Positions 1 to 10,679 of a stretch of 64,000 nt of DNA are shown piece after piece. The DNA comes from Akkermansiaceae bacterium. Its GTDB lineage: Bacteria > Verrucomicrobiota > Verrucomicrobiia > Verrucomicrobiales > DEV007. Where the stretch lies: contig JACKQC010000007.1 in assembly GCA_024233085.1 (NCBI GenBank), forward strand, positions 62,001-126,000. The letters are read 5' to 3'. Below the pieces are notes generated by a model that searched no databases, had not been told where the DNA came from, and was given only the letters and a program-made list of their open reading frames with translations. The position numbers and the translations under genes are program-made. The stretch's first letter is position 1, and every line of letters begins with the position of its first letter.

Positions 1-405
1 GCGGCGACTTCGGACCTGCTGATCAAGGACGTTTACACCGGACTCGCGGGCCGGCGGCTGACGGACGCGGGATTTCGCCGGGTGGCGGGAACGGTGATAC
101 TGGGGGTGGGAACGGCGGCCTGGCTGCTGGCGGCGCCGCACTGGCCGATCGTCAACGCGCTTTTCATTTCCGGCCCGTTGGTGGGCAGCCTGATCTGGCC
201 GGTCATCGCGGGCCTCTACTGGCGCGGCCTGAACCGCCCCATCGCCCTGTCCGGCATCCTCGCCGGGTGCGGCCTCGGGGTGGCGGCGTATTTCGCGCTG
301 GGCTGGTTCACCGCCTCGCTCGTCGGCGCCGGGGTCTCGATGCTTTTCACCCTCGCGGCGCGAATCGTGAAGCCGTCGCCGTTTTCCAAATCCGAGGCGC
401 CTTAA
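1..405 (+). CDS. Sodium:solute symporter family protein, C-terminal fragment
   Basis: The window opens inside this gene; 134 residues and the stop are visible. The first residues (AATSDLLIKDVY) match the cytoplasmic segment after a transmembrane helix that is typical of the SSF family, and about three further hydrophobic helices follow (for example around GTVILGVGTAAWLLAAPHW and LIWPVIAGLYWRG). The family imports small solutes with sodium; the substrate cannot be told from this end. A 39-residue membrane protein follows after 5 bp, suggesting one transcript. The 5' part lies outside the window, so start and regulation are unknown. Confidence 0.75.
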   Translation, partial: AATSDLLIKDVYTGLAGRRLTDAGFRRVAGTVILGVGTAAWLLAAPHWPIVNALFISGPLVGSLIWPVIAGLYWRGLNRPIALSGILAGCGLGVAAYFALGWFTASLVGAGVSMLFTLAARIVKPSPFSKSEAP

Positions 406-410
406 CCGAC

Positions 411-530
411 ATGTTTTCCGAAACCTTTCTCGAATTCCTCTCCATCGGCGCGCTCGTCTGGACCGGCGTCGGCGCCCTCGCCCTCGTCGCGCTGCTGTTC
501 CGCGACTGGATCGGCGGTCGTCTTTGGTGA
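411..530 (+). CDS. Small one-helix membrane protein downstream of symporter
   Basis: A 39-residue ORF begins 5 bp after the symporter stop. It has an acidic N-terminus (MFSETFLEFLS), one hydrophobic helix (IGALVWTGVGALALVALLF) and a short RDW C-terminus, the composition of a single-span membrane peptide. The tight spacing suggests translational coupling to the symporter and perhaps a role as an accessory subunit, but that is inference from position. No recognised domain. Confidence 0.5.
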   Translation: MFSETFLEFLSIGALVWTGVGALALVALLFRDWIGGRLW

Positions 531-584
531 TCAGGAAGGGAATGCCGCCCCCCAATGCGCCTCCCCAAACCGGAACTCCGAGCC

Positions 585-1703
<1,119 letters not shown>

Positions 1704-1747
1704 CGCGTCATCCTCTCCCTCCCCTCCTCCCTCGATCCCATCCCATC

Positions 1748-3703
1748 ATGTGCGGTATTGCCGGCCATTTCTCGGCCAAGCCTCTTCCCGAAGACACGCC
1801 GGAGATTCTCGGCCGCCAGCTCGAAACGATCGTTCACCGCGGTCCCGACGGCCTGGGGCGACACGTGGATCGCGCGAGAGGCGTCGCTCTCGGCCACACA
1901 CGCCTGGCCATAAACGATCTGGAAGGCGGCCGTCAGCCGCTCCATGCCATCGACGGCCGTTACGTGCTGACGACCAATGGCGAATTTTACGATTTCAAAC
2001 GCCACCGTTCGACTCTGATGGCGGAGGGGGATCGTTTTCTCACCAAGTCGGACTCGGAAATCGCGATCGGTCTCTATCGAAAGTTCGGGCTCGATTTCAC
2101 CCGGCACCTGCGCGGCGAGTTCGCCTTCGCGCTCTACGACCGTGAAGCGGACGAGCTGATTCTTCTGCGCGACCGCTTCGGGGTCAGACCGCTGTTTTAC
2201 TGGGTCTCGCCGGATCGCGACATTCTCGTCTACGGCTCCGAGGCGAAATCGGTGATCGCCCATCCCGCCGTTCCGGCGCGGCTGGATCCCAGGGCCGCGC
2301 TGCACCAGCTCATGCAGACCATCGCGCCGGGGATGAGCGCTTTCGAAGGCGTCGTCTCGCTCGATCCGGGGCATTTCCTGCGCATTCGCAAGCGGGACGG
2401 CCGGCTCGAAATTCACCAGCAGCGCTACTGGGACTTCGATTTTCCGCTGGAGGCGGATCGGCCGGTCGACTTCGACGAGACCGAGCACGTCGAGCGCGTC
2501 CGCGACGAGCTGATCCGCGCCATCGTGCTGCGTCTCGAGGCCGACGTGCCGGTGGGCTGCTACCTTTCGGGCGGCATCGATTCCTGCTGCATTCTCGGGC
2601 TCGCCACCGGCGCGATGCAGTCGCCGACGAAGGCCTACACGATTTCCTTCGACGACGCCTCCTACGACGAGGCGCCGATCGCCCGCGAAATGGCGGAGTC
2701 GATGAACGCCGATCAGGAAGTCATCCACCTCAAAGCCGGGGATCTTTACGGCGAAAACTACGTCAAGACCGTCTGGCACGCGGAGCGCACCTTTTACAAC
2801 ACGCTCGGCGTGGCGAAGAACCTGATGTCGAAACGGGTGTGGGACTCCGGCTATCGATGCGTCATCACCGGCGAGGGCGCCGACGAACTCTTCGCCGGCT
2901 ATCCCGCGCTGAAGCGGGACATGTTTCTTCACGGGCTCAGCCACGAGTCGGAGGGGGTTCGCGCCGAATACCAAGCCGCCCTCGATCGGACCAACCGGCT
3001 TTTCAAGGGCGCCATCCTTGCGGAGAACCAGCGACATCATCCGGCCTGGGAGTCGCTCTGCGGATTCACGCCCTCGTGGATTCAGCCGTGGATGGACACG
3101 CTCGATCTCGCCCGACCGCTGCTCGCCGACGACATGCTGGACGAACTGCGCGACTACGATCCCATTGCGGAGATCGCCTCGCGCCTTGATCGGTCGATGC
3201 TGGAGGGGCGCCATCCGCTCGACAAGGCGCAATACACCTGGTCGAAATGCCAGCTCGAAGGGCAGATTCTGAACTGGGGCGGCGACCGCGTCGACATGGC
3301 GAACTCGATGGAGTCGCGGCCCGCCTTTCTCGATCATCATCTCGCCGAAGTCGCGGTTCGCGTGCCTCCAAGCCTGAGGATCAAGGGCAACATCGAGAAA
3401 CACGTCCTGCGCGAGGCCGTCAGGGGCGTGCTTCCCGAGGTGTTGTATCGCCGGGAAAAATTCGCCTTCATGGCCCCTCCCGCCCACACCGACGAGGCCA
3501 AAAGAAGGAAAGTGGAGGAATTAATCGGCGATTTCTTGGGCGAGAAAGCGGTCGCCGACGCCGGAATCTGCTCGCCAAAACGGGTGGGCGAATTCCTCTC
3601 CGCCTGGCGCGTCGACACGGATTCCACCTCGCTGGTGCGAAGGGACACGCTGCTCAATCATCTCCTCACGCTCCACATCCTGCATCGCCACTTCGTGGCG
3701 TGA
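1748..3703 (+). CDS. asnB: Asparagine synthase (glutamine-hydrolysing)
   Basis: 651 residues with the class II amidotransferase layout. Cys2 (MCGIAGHFS) is the glutaminase nucleophile after Met removal, and the synthetase half holds the PP-loop YLSGGIDSCC near residue 273 and ITGEGADELFAGYP. The enzyme makes asparagine from aspartate, glutamine and ATP; proteins of this length also occur in amino-sugar or exopolysaccharide clusters, so a biosynthetic role beyond asparagine cannot be excluded. It is convergent with the DUF1501 gene, with only 3 bp between the two stops. Confidence 0.85.
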   Translation: MCGIAGHFSAKPLPEDTPEILGRQLETIVHRGPDGLGRHVDRARGVALGHTRLAINDLEGGRQPLHAIDGRYVLTTNGEFYDFKRHRSTLMAEGDRFLTKSDSEIAIGLYRKFGLDFTRHLRGEFAFALYDREADELILLRDRFGVRPLFYWVSPDRDILVYGSEAKSVIAHPAVPARLDPRAALHQLMQTIAPGMSAFEGVVSLDPGHFLRIRKRDGRLEIHQQRYWDFDFPLEADRPVDFDETEHVERVRDELIRAIVLRLEADVPVGCYLSGGIDSCCILGLATGAMQSPTKAYTISFDDASYDEAPIAREMAESMNADQEVIHLKAGDLYGENYVKTVWHAERTFYNTLGVAKNLMSKRVWDSGYRCVITGEGADELFAGYPALKRDMFLHGLSHESEGVRAEYQAALDRTNRLFKGAILAENQRHHPAWESLCGFTPSWIQPWMDTLDLARPLLADDMLDELRDYDPIAEIASRLDRSMLEGRHPLDKAQYTWSKCQLEGQILNWGGDRVDMANSMESRPAFLDHHLAEVAVRVPPSLRIKGNIEKHVLREAVRGVLPEVLYRREKFAFMAPPAHTDEAKRRKVEELIGDFLGEKAVADAGICSPKRVGEFLSAWRVDTDSTSLVRRDTLLNHLLTLHILHRHFVA

Positions 3704-3706
3704 GCG

Positions 3707-5116
3707 TCAGGCCAGCAGACCCGTCAAAACCCGTCCAAACACATCGGTCAGCCGGTGATCCCTTCCTCCATGCCGGAAGGTGAGCGTTTCGTGGTCGATC
3801 CCGAGCTGGTGCAGGATGGTGGCGTGGATGTCGTGAATGTCGGCGGCGTCCTCCACGACGGCGTTTCCGAAGTCGTCCGTCCGGCCGTGGGCCATGCCGC
3901 CGCGAAAGCCGCCACCGGCGAGGAAAAGCGAGTAGCCGTTCACGTGATGGTCGCGGCCGCAGGTCTCGGTGACCTTGGGCGTGTGCGGGGTTCGACCCAT
4001 TTCGCCGGCCCAGAGCACGATCGTGTCCTCCAGCAGGCCGCGCTGCTCGAGATCGACGATCAGGGCGGCGACCGAGCGGTCGGTGATGCGGGCGTTTTTC
4101 TCGTGGTTTTTTTTCAGCAGGCCGTGCTGATCCCAGGGGGAATTGTTGCCGTCGAAGCTCGGACAGGTGATCTCGACGAAGCGCACGCCGGCCTCGACCA
4201 GGCGCCGTGCGCGGAGCGCCTGCGTCGCGTAGAAACGCTGGTGCTCGTCCGCGGAGTCGATCCCATAGAGCTTTCGAATGTGGTCCGGTTCGCCGGAAAT
4301 GTCCGCGATTTCGGGCACCGTTCCCTGCATGCGAAAGGCCGTCTCGTAGTTGGCGATCGCGCCCTCGACGGCGGCCGGATCGGACACCGCGGCGGCGAAG
4401 TCGCGGTCCTGTTCGGCGAGCAGCGCGAGTGTCCGGCGCTGGGCGGCCGCGCCGCCGGAAGCGACGATGTTGTCCACCGGCACGCCCCGGGCGCGGATCG
4501 TCGTCGCCTGGTGGGAGGCGGGCAGGTAGGAGCTGCCGAAGTTCTCCAGCCCGCCGTTGGGCACCCAGTCGTTGTTGAGCACGACGTAGCCGGGCAGGTT
4601 GCGGTTCTCGCTGCCGAGCCCGTACGAAACCCACGCCCCGAGGCTGGGCGCCTGGCCGAGGATGCGGCCGGTGTGGAGCAGGAGGTTCTGCTGGCCGTGC
4701 AGTGGCAACTCGCCCACCATCGAGCGTACGACGCACAACTTGTCGGCCACCCCGGCGAGGCGGGGAAACAGATCGCTGACCCGGAGACCGCTCTCGCCGC
4801 GTCGGCGAAACTCCCACGGGCTGCCCAGCCAAACACGGTTCGCGGTCGACTGGGAACGCTTCGAGACGGCCGATTCGCCGATGGTTTCCCCCTGCCGTTT
4901 CGCCAGCTCCGGCTTCGGATCGAAGGTATCCACATGGCTGGGCCCGCCGTCCATGAAGCAGAAAATCACGTTCTTCGCCCGCGCGGCGAACCGCGTCGTT
5001 CCCGCCGCCGCCGCCGCGCTCAGCCCTGAAAACGCGAGCCATCCGAATCCGGCGGACGCCGAGGCAAGCACCTCGCGCCGCGATCGAAAAATCGGCATCC
5101 CCGGATTGTGGTTCAT
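3707..5116 (-). CDS. DUF1501 domain protein, Tat-exported
   Basis: 469 residues. The N-terminus MNHNPGMPIFRSRREVL followed by a hydrophobic stretch is a twin-arginine signal. The body has the alkaline-phosphatase-like fold signatures of DUF1501 proteins (FCFMDGGPSHVDTFDPK near the N-terminus, LWAGEMGRTPHTPKVT and GRDHHVNGYSLFLAGGG near the C-terminus). These proteins are encoded beside DUF1549/DUF1553 proteins in planctomycetes and verrucomicrobia, and the partner here lies immediately upstream. I chose the ATG one base after the partner's stop rather than an earlier in-frame codon overlapping it. The biochemical activity is not established. Confidence 0.85.
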   Translation of the reverse strand: MNHNPGMPIFRSRREVLASASAGFGWLAFSGLSAAAAAGTTRFAARAKNVIFCFMDGGPSHVDTFDPKPELAKRQGETIGESAVSKRSQSTANRVWLGSPWEFRRRGESGLRVSDLFPRLAGVADKLCVVRSMVGELPLHGQQNLLLHTGRILGQAPSLGAWVSYGLGSENRNLPGYVVLNNDWVPNGGLENFGSSYLPASHQATTIRARGVPVDNIVASGGAAAQRRTLALLAEQDRDFAAAVSDPAAVEGAIANYETAFRMQGTVPEIADISGEPDHIRKLYGIDSADEHQRFYATQALRARRLVEAGVRFVEITCPSFDGNNSPWDQHGLLKKNHEKNARITDRSVAALIVDLEQRGLLEDTIVLWAGEMGRTPHTPKVTETCGRDHHVNGYSLFLAGGGFRGGMAHGRTDDFGNAVVEDAADIHDIHATILHQLGIDHETLTFRHGGRDHRLTDVFGRVLTGLLA

Positions 5117-5117
5117 C

Positions 5118-8100
5118 TCACCGAACATACAAAAACTCCTTCGCGTTGAAAAGCGCATGCGCCACGGCCGCCCACGCCGATCGATTCCCCATCAAATCAA
5201 CGCTCTCCTCCCGCCCGAATTCCGCCGCCGCCTTCGCCCATCGCTTCCTTTCCACCGCCGAGGCCTCCCTTCCGAACGCCGCCAGAAACATCGCGTCGAT
5301 CCTTTCCTCCGGTGTGGCGGCGCCGTCATCCACCAGGCGCCCGGCCCATCCCTCCGCCAACGCATTCACCATCGGATCGTTCAGCAGGATCAGCGCCTGG
5401 CCCGGCACATTGGTCACGTCCCGCCGCCCCGTCGGGAGCTTGAGATCGGGAAGGTTGAACCCCACGAGAAACTTCGGCGGATCCATGATCGACATCTTCA
5501 GGTAGATCGATCGCCGCCCGTTCCCGTCCAGCGGCCCGGAGAAGAGGCGTTTCTTCGAATCCTCGACCGCGCGCGGCGGATCGATGGGCCGGCCGAAAAG
5601 CCGCGGGTCCAACCTTCCCGAAACCGCCAGCAGGCTGTCCCGAACGGCCTCCGCCTCGAGCCTCCGGGTGGCATAGCAGTGAAGCAGGCGATTGTCCGGG
5701 TCCCGTTCCGCCGCCGGCGCGACCGCCTCGCCCGATTGGCGGAAGGTCCGGCTGAGCACGAGCCGGCGAATCAGTTCCTTCGTGGACCATCCCTCCTCCA
5801 TGAAGCGGATCGCGAGCCAGTCGAGCAGTTCCGGGTGCGACGGACGACCGCCGAGCTTGCCGAAGTCGCTCGGCGTGTCGACCAATCCGCGACCGAAGAC
5901 CCATTGCCAGACCCGGTTGACAAAAACGCGCGCCGTCTGCGGATTCCCGCGGCCACCCAGGAAATTGGCCAATTCCAGCCTCCCGCTGGTGGAGAAGTCG
6001 CTTGTTCCGGCCGAAAGTTTTCCAAATACCTCGAGAAATCCGCGAGGCACTTCCGGGCCATCCTCGTCGACGTTTCCGCGCACATTCAGCCGATAGTTCA
6101 GGGGCTCGATCCCGCGCTCGTCCATGCCGTTCGCGCTGCGCGGGAAACCGATGCGCGCCTCGGTTTCCCGGTAGCGCGAAACCAGCACCGCGACCTCCGG
6201 CGGCGAGGCCGCGTCGTTCGCCAGGCCCCCGGCCCGAAGCATCCAGTTCAGCGCCGGCACGTCGCCGGGGTCCGGCTCGCGGGCGATCCAGCGGTCCAGG
6301 ACGTCCGTCAGCCAGTCGCTCAGCCGCTCCCAGCCCTCGTCCGCGGATTTTGGAGCGGGCAGCCGATACAAGCCCGCGAAGGCGTCCAGCTCGTCCGAGG
6401 GCGCCCCCGGCGATTCGTGACTTATTACGCCCGTCAGGCTGAACCAACTGCGCTTGTCGTGGCCGAAATCGTCGTCGGGAAGCGCGGTCTTTCCCATCCG
6501 CGCCACCCCGGTCCGGGGCGGAAAATTGGGATGCAACGACGCCGTGGCGATTTCGGTCAGCACGCGCGTCACGCCGTTCTTCAGATCGCCCCCCGAAAAC
6601 GTCGCCCACCCCGGCGGCGAGGCCGGATCGAAAAAGACCGGTCCCTCGTTTTGGAACGCGTTTTGCGGCACTTCGAGGCGGCCCGCCCATTCGCCGCCCG
6701 CGAGCCGCAGGCTGACGAATTTCCCGGAAAACCGCGCGCGAGCCGGCAGCCGGATCGCGCCGGGCAGCTTCGAGGAAAGGGCACGGGTGTGATATCCGCG
6801 GTCCAGGAAGGCTTCGACCGCGGCATCCCCGTCCAGCGCGACCAACAGGGTTGCCTCGGGGACCCAACCCTGTTCGATCCCGGCGCCTTCGACGACCCAA
6901 TTCTCCGGAAAACCGGGTTCGGCGAAGTCCGTCAAAACGGTGAACTTCGCCGCGTTTTCGGCTTTCCGCCGGGCGCGCTCCGTTTTCCAGGCTTCGGCGA
7001 GTCGATTCCAGCGCGCGTCCGCGTTTGCATCGTCCGCGGCGAGCCACGCGGCCAGCGGATGCGCGACGGCTTCGATCGGCAACTTCGCGATCGCCTCGCG
7101 GTTTGACGCCGCCCACCGCCGCAGCGCTCCGGGTTGCAGGCCGGCGCGATTCGACGTCCACGCGGCCGCGAGGGTGTCGCGGATTTCCCCGCGAAGCCGT
7201 TTCAGTTCTCCGATCTCGGCCGCGTGCTTGCCGGGAGCGTCGATGATCCGGGAAGTCCAGCGGGGTGTCATGAAGATCCCGGCCAGCGCGTAGTAGTCGC
7301 GTTGGGAAATCGCGTCGAGTTTGTGGTCGTGGCACCGGGCGCAGGCGACGGTCATGGCCAGGAAAGCCTTGGAAAAGGCGTCGATCTTGTTGTCGATCAT
7401 TTCCTGGTGAATGCCGTTGAACATGAGGCTGTTTCCGTGGCGGTGCTCGCCCATGTGGTAAAACATCGGTCCGATCAGGCTCTCGTTCGTTCCTTGTTCC
7501 GAATCGATCCTGGGGTCGGGCAACAGGTCGCCGGCCAGTTGCTCGCGGATGAGCCGGTCGAAGCCAACATCGCCGTTGAAGGCCCGGATGAGGTAGTCTC
7601 GGTATTCCCACGAGCCCTTCGCGGGATTGTCCCACTCGTAGCCGTAGGTGTCGGTGTAGCGGACGACATCCATCCAGTGCCGGGCGAAGCGCTCGCCGAA
7701 ATGCGGGGACGCCAGCAACTCGTCCACGGCCCCGGCCAGGGCGGTGTCCGGATCGCGTTCCCAGGATTCCCGGAAGGCCACCGTCCGCTCCGGTTTCGGC
7801 GGCAGGCCGGTCAGGACGAAAGACAGGCGGCGCAGCAGCGTTTCCGGTCCGGCCGGCGCGGCGGGCGACAGGCCGGCTTCGGACAGCTTCGCGCGGACGA
7901 AGCGATCGACCGGTTCCGCATTCCAGACCCCGTCCGAAACTTCGGGCGGCTCGACGTTTTTCGGCGGTTGAAGGCTCCACCAGCGGGAGCGCTCGGCGAG
8001 TTCGGCTTTCCACTTGGCCGCGGCGGCCTCCTCGGGCGTTTCGCCGCGCGCGGCGGGAAGGACACAACATGCCAGCCAGACGAACGCCGGAAGCCGTCGC

Positions 8101-8141
8101 CGGCGGGCGCGGCCCCGATCGCGTTGTCTTTCGCCATCCAT
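5118..8141 (-). CDS. DUF1549/DUF1553 (PSD-type) secreted protein
   Basis: 1007 residues. A basic N-terminus (MDGERQRDRGRARRRRL) precedes a hydrophobic signal segment ending near AARG. The DUF1549 part begins around VDRFVRAKLSEAGL and contains VACARCHDHK, a CxxCH of the haem-binding type found in this family. The C-terminal DUF1553 part contains NPQTARVFVNRVWQWVFGRG and DFGKLGGRPSHPELLDWLA. It pairs with the DUF1501 gene one base downstream, a recurrent planctomycete/verrucomicrobial couple linked to polysaccharide use. One copy of the 41-bp palindromic element lies in frame near residue 425. Confidence 0.85.
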   Translation of the reverse strand: MDGERQRDRGRARRRRLPAFVWLACCVLPAARGETPEEAAAAKWKAELAERSRWWSLQPPKNVEPPEVSDGVWNAEPVDRFVRAKLSEAGLSPAAPAGPETLLRRLSFVLTGLPPKPERTVAFRESWERDPDTALAGAVDELLASPHFGERFARHWMDVVRYTDTYGYEWDNPAKGSWEYRDYLIRAFNGDVGFDRLIREQLAGDLLPDPRIDSEQGTNESLIGPMFYHMGEHRHGNSLMFNGIHQEMIDNKIDAFSKAFLAMTVACARCHDHKLDAISQRDYYALAGIFMTPRWTSRIIDAPGKHAAEIGELKRLRGEIRDTLAAAWTSNRAGLQPGALRRWAASNREAIAKLPIEAVAHPLAAWLAADDANADARWNRLAEAWKTERARRKAENAAKFTVLTDFAEPGFPENWVVEGAGIEQGWVPEATLLVALDGDAAVEAFLDRGYHTRALSSKLPGAIRLPARARFSGKFVSLRLAGGEWAGRLEVPQNAFQNEGPVFFDPASPPGWATFSGGDLKNGVTRVLTEIATASLHPNFPPRTGVARMGKTALPDDDFGHDKRSWFSLTGVISHESPGAPSDELDAFAGLYRLPAPKSADEGWERLSDWLTDVLDRWIAREPDPGDVPALNWMLRAGGLANDAASPPEVAVLVSRYRETEARIGFPRSANGMDERGIEPLNYRLNVRGNVDEDGPEVPRGFLEVFGKLSAGTSDFSTSGRLELANFLGGRGNPQTARVFVNRVWQWVFGRGLVDTPSDFGKLGGRPSHPELLDWLAIRFMEEGWSTKELIRRLVLSRTFRQSGEAVAPAAERDPDNRLLHCYATRRLEAEAVRDSLLAVSGRLDPRLFGRPIDPPRAVEDSKKRLFSGPLDGNGRRSIYLKMSIMDPPKFLVGFNLPDLKLPTGRRDVTNVPGQALILLNDPMVNALAEGWAGRLVDDGAATPEERIDAMFLAAFGREASAVERKRWAKAAAEFGREESVDLMGNRSAWAAVAHALFNAKEFLYVR
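6839..6879. repeat. 41-bp double-palindrome element, copy inside DUF1549/DUF1553 gene
   Basis: A divergent copy of the family described at 18850. The halves read CGACCAAC-AGG-GTTGCCTC and GACCCAAC-CCT-GTTCGATC, separated by GGG. On the gene's strand it encodes EQGWVPEATLLVA in a different frame from the bioA and cysteine-desulfurase copies. The ORF is not disrupted. Confidence 0.7.
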
Positions 8142-8244
8142 CGCCGGAATGGTATTCCGAAGTCGCGGGATGGCGGAACAGGCGCGGTTGCGCCCGGACG
8201 ATCGCGGACTTTTCGCGCGGTCGAATCGATGCAATGCTCGGCGG

Positions 8245-9045
8245 ATGATCGCGAGAACGGGCTTCATTCTGACGCTGCTGGCGGCGCTGCCGGGCTGCGG
8301 CGGAAAAGGCGGCGACGGCTGGACGCCGCTTTTCGACGGGAAAGACCTGACGGGTTGGCACAAGCAAAAGGAACGGGGCCAGCACGGCGACGGCGGGCAG
8401 TGGGGCGTGACCGGGGACGGCGTCCTCTATGGCGAGCAGGGACCGCCCGGCTCGGGGAACGGGGGATTCCTGCTCACCGACGAGGTGTTCACGAACTTCG
8501 AGCTTGAGCTGTCGCTGCGTCCCGACTGGGGGCCGGACAGCGGCGTCTTTGTCCGCACCGACGAGCGCGGCGGCGGCTGGCAGGTTTACGTGGACCATCA
8601 CGACCACGGTAACGTTGGTCATGTCCGGCTCGAGACGAAGCCCTACAGCGTCCCGTTTCGGCCCTTCGGATTTTCGCGGACCGACCCGAACCGGGCGGCG
8701 CTCGAAATGGCGCCCGATTCCCGGACCGGGAACTGGCCCGACAATGTTTACGAGGAAACCTGCGCGCCGGAGCAATGGCTCGCCGCCTGGAAACCGGACG
8801 ACTGGAACCGCCTGCGCATCCGTTGCACCGGGGGCGAACTGCCCGTCATCGAGACCTGGGTCAACGACGTGAAAGTCTGCCGGCTGAACACGGAGACCAC
8901 CCCGCACCCCGGTTATGATCGCGAGAAGGCGCTCGAAGTCGTCGAGCCGGCCGGCTCCATCGGTCTCCAGGTCCATGGCGGCAAAAACTGGCCCGACGGC
9001 GCCCGTGTCTTTTGGAGGGACATCCGCGTCCGACGGCTGCCGTGA
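8245..9045 (+). CDS. DUF1080 (3-keto-disaccharide hydrolase-like) lipoprotein
   Basis: 266 residues. The chosen ATG starts a lipoprotein signal (MIARTGFILTLLAALPGCGG) whose cysteine is near residue 17. It is followed at once by WTPLFDGKDLTGWHKQ, the hallmark start of the DUF1080 jelly-roll domain; a further core segment is DWGPDSGVFVRTDERGGGWQ. The family is concanavalin-like, and some members cleave 3-keto-glycosides. The gene is divergent from the DUF1549/DUF1553 gene and sits 60 bp upstream of a sulfatase, so a surface role in glycan breakdown fits. Confidence 0.82.
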   Translation: MIARTGFILTLLAALPGCGGKGGDGWTPLFDGKDLTGWHKQKERGQHGDGGQWGVTGDGVLYGEQGPPGSGNGGFLLTDEVFTNFELELSLRPDWGPDSGVFVRTDERGGGWQVYVDHHDHGNVGHVRLETKPYSVPFRPFGFSRTDPNRAALEMAPDSRTGNWPDNVYEETCAPEQWLAAWKPDDWNRLRIRCTGGELPVIETWVNDVKVCRLNTETTPHPGYDREKALEVVEPAGSIGLQVHGGKNWPDGARVFWRDIRVRRLP

Positions 9046-9105
9046 GCGGTTCATCCGGAGCGCCCCGCCGATCGGTCCTCCTGTTTTCTCGGCAAATCGA
9101 TTCGC

Positions 9106-10608
9106 ATGAAACCCCGCTCTCTCCCGCTCGCCTGCCTCATCGGCTTCGCCATCGCCGCCGGCCCTTCGCCCGCGGCGGATCGTCCGAATTTCATCGTCCT
9201 CATCGCCGACGACATCAGCCACGATGATCTGGGTTGCCAGGGCGGTCCCAACGGCGGCACGCCGCGCATCGACGCCCTCGCGGCGCGGGGACTGCGGTTC
9301 ACCAACGCCTATCTCACCGCCAGCAGTTGCAGCCCGAGCCGATCCAGCACGATCACGGGCCGCTATCCGCACAACAATGGCGAGGCCGCCGAGCTGCACC
9401 GGCCCATCGCCTGGCACCTGCCGTCCATCGCCGGCCTGCTTCGAGAATCGGGCTATCACACCGCCCTGGCGGGAAAAAATCACATGACCTGGGTCAAAGC
9501 TCCCGAGGGAAAGTCCGCCCCTTCCGAACCGTGGGACACGATCCACGGGGGAAAAGTCGAGGGAAACTCCGGCGGCCACGGCGAGTGGATCAAGGCGCTC
9601 GAGGAGTCGCCGGCGGACCGGCCGTTCTTCCTGTGGCTCGCCTCGCACGATGCCCACCGCGCCTGGGACGCCGACGGCCAGTGGGACGAGGCCGCCTACG
9701 GACCGAAGCACGATCCGGCGCGGGTCATCCTGCCGCCGGCGCTGGTGGACACGCCGGAGACGCGCGAGGATTTCGCGTCCTACCTCAACGAAGTGACTCG
9801 ATACGATCATTTCGTCGGGCGGGTCGTGGACTGGCTGCGGGAAAAGGACAGGCTCGACAACACCTGGCTCATCGTGATGGCCGACAACGGCCGCCCTTTT
9901 CCCCGCGCCAAGACGCGACTGATTGACGACGGCATGCGGACCTATTTCATCGTGGCCGGTCCCGGGATACGATCGCCCGGCGCCGTGTCGGATTCGCTGG
10001 TCAGCACGGTGGACATTGCGCCGACCCTGGCCGGGCTGGCCGGCGTCGGGAAAAGCCCGACTTTCCAGGGGCGCAGCCTGACGCCGGTGTTTGCCGACCC
10101 GACGGCGACGATCCGGCCCTTCGCCTTTTCCGAGCACAACTGGCACGACTACGAGGCGCACGGACGCGGAGTGCGCGACGGGCGCTGGCTGTTTGTCCGG
10201 AATTTCCGCCCGCAACTCGCCCTCCAGGGACCGGCCGATTCGGTGAAATCGCCGTCGTTCCAGGCCCTGCGGGCGGCGCGCGACTCGTCGGAACCGCTGC
10301 CGCCGATCCAGGCGGACATCTTTCTCGCGCCGCGTCCCGAGGTCGAGCTTTACGACACCCGGGCCGATCCGCGCCAGATTTCCAACCTCGCCGGCCGGGC
10401 CGAATACGCGGGGATCGAGAAGAAGCTCTCCGACGCCCTGGCGCGCTGGATGGAGGAGACGGGCGACTCGGTGCCCGATGAAATCAGCCCCGACACCTTC
10501 GATCGCGAGACGGGCGATCCGTTGAGGGATGTGAAGCGCGACGAAGCCTGGAAAGCTCCCGCCGGCGCGGACCGAAACGCCGACCGGATCGACGCCGAGG
10601 GGCTCTGA
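9106..10608 (+). CDS. Sulfatase (formylglycine-dependent), secreted
   Basis: 500 residues with a signal peptide (MKPRSLPLACLIGFAIAAG). RPNFIVLIADDISHDDLG supplies the metal-binding aspartates, and SSCSPSRSSTITGRYP holds the C-x-P-x-R formylglycine motif with Cys75 as the residue to be oxidised. MADNGRPFPRAKT is the second metal-site segment. The family hydrolyses sulfate esters, in this context probably on polysaccharides. The stop codon overlaps the first bases of a 41-bp palindromic element that separates it from the convergent DUF1501 gene. Confidence 0.88.
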   Translation: MKPRSLPLACLIGFAIAAGPSPAADRPNFIVLIADDISHDDLGCQGGPNGGTPRIDALAARGLRFTNAYLTASSCSPSRSSTITGRYPHNNGEAAELHRPIAWHLPSIAGLLRESGYHTALAGKNHMTWVKAPEGKSAPSEPWDTIHGGKVEGNSGGHGEWIKALEESPADRPFFLWLASHDAHRAWDADGQWDEAAYGPKHDPARVILPPALVDTPETREDFASYLNEVTRYDHFVGRVVDWLREKDRLDNTWLIVMADNGRPFPRAKTRLIDDGMRTYFIVAGPGIRSPGAVSDSLVSTVDIAPTLAGLAGVGKSPTFQGRSLTPVFADPTATIRPFAFSEHNWHDYEAHGRGVRDGRWLFVRNFRPQLALQGPADSVKSPSFQALRAARDSSEPLPPIQADIFLAPRPEVELYDTRADPRQISNLAGRAEYAGIEKKLSDALARWMEETGDSVPDEISPDTFDRETGDPLRDVKRDEAWKAPAGADRNADRIDAEGL

Positions 10609-10647
10609 CCAGACAGGGTTAGGTCATCGAGTCAACCCTGTCCGGTC
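10607..10647. repeat. 41-bp double-palindrome element, convergent-gene spacer
   Basis: Member of the family described at 18850, starting inside the sulfatase stop codon. Outer arms GACCAGACAGGGTT and AACCCTGTCCGGTC pair over 14 bp with one mismatch. It is the only structured sequence between two convergent genes, consistent with a bidirectional terminator or transcript-end hairpin. Confidence 0.75.
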
Positions 10648-10679
10648 GGCGGTCGAAATTTCCGCGAATTCCGGGGCAT

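Noticed and set aside
5326..10215. A 1629-codon open frame on the minus strand across several genes
   Set aside because: It is an artefact of high GC; it runs antisense or out of frame to strongly supported DUF1549/DUF1553, DUF1080 and sulfatase genes and shows no domain.
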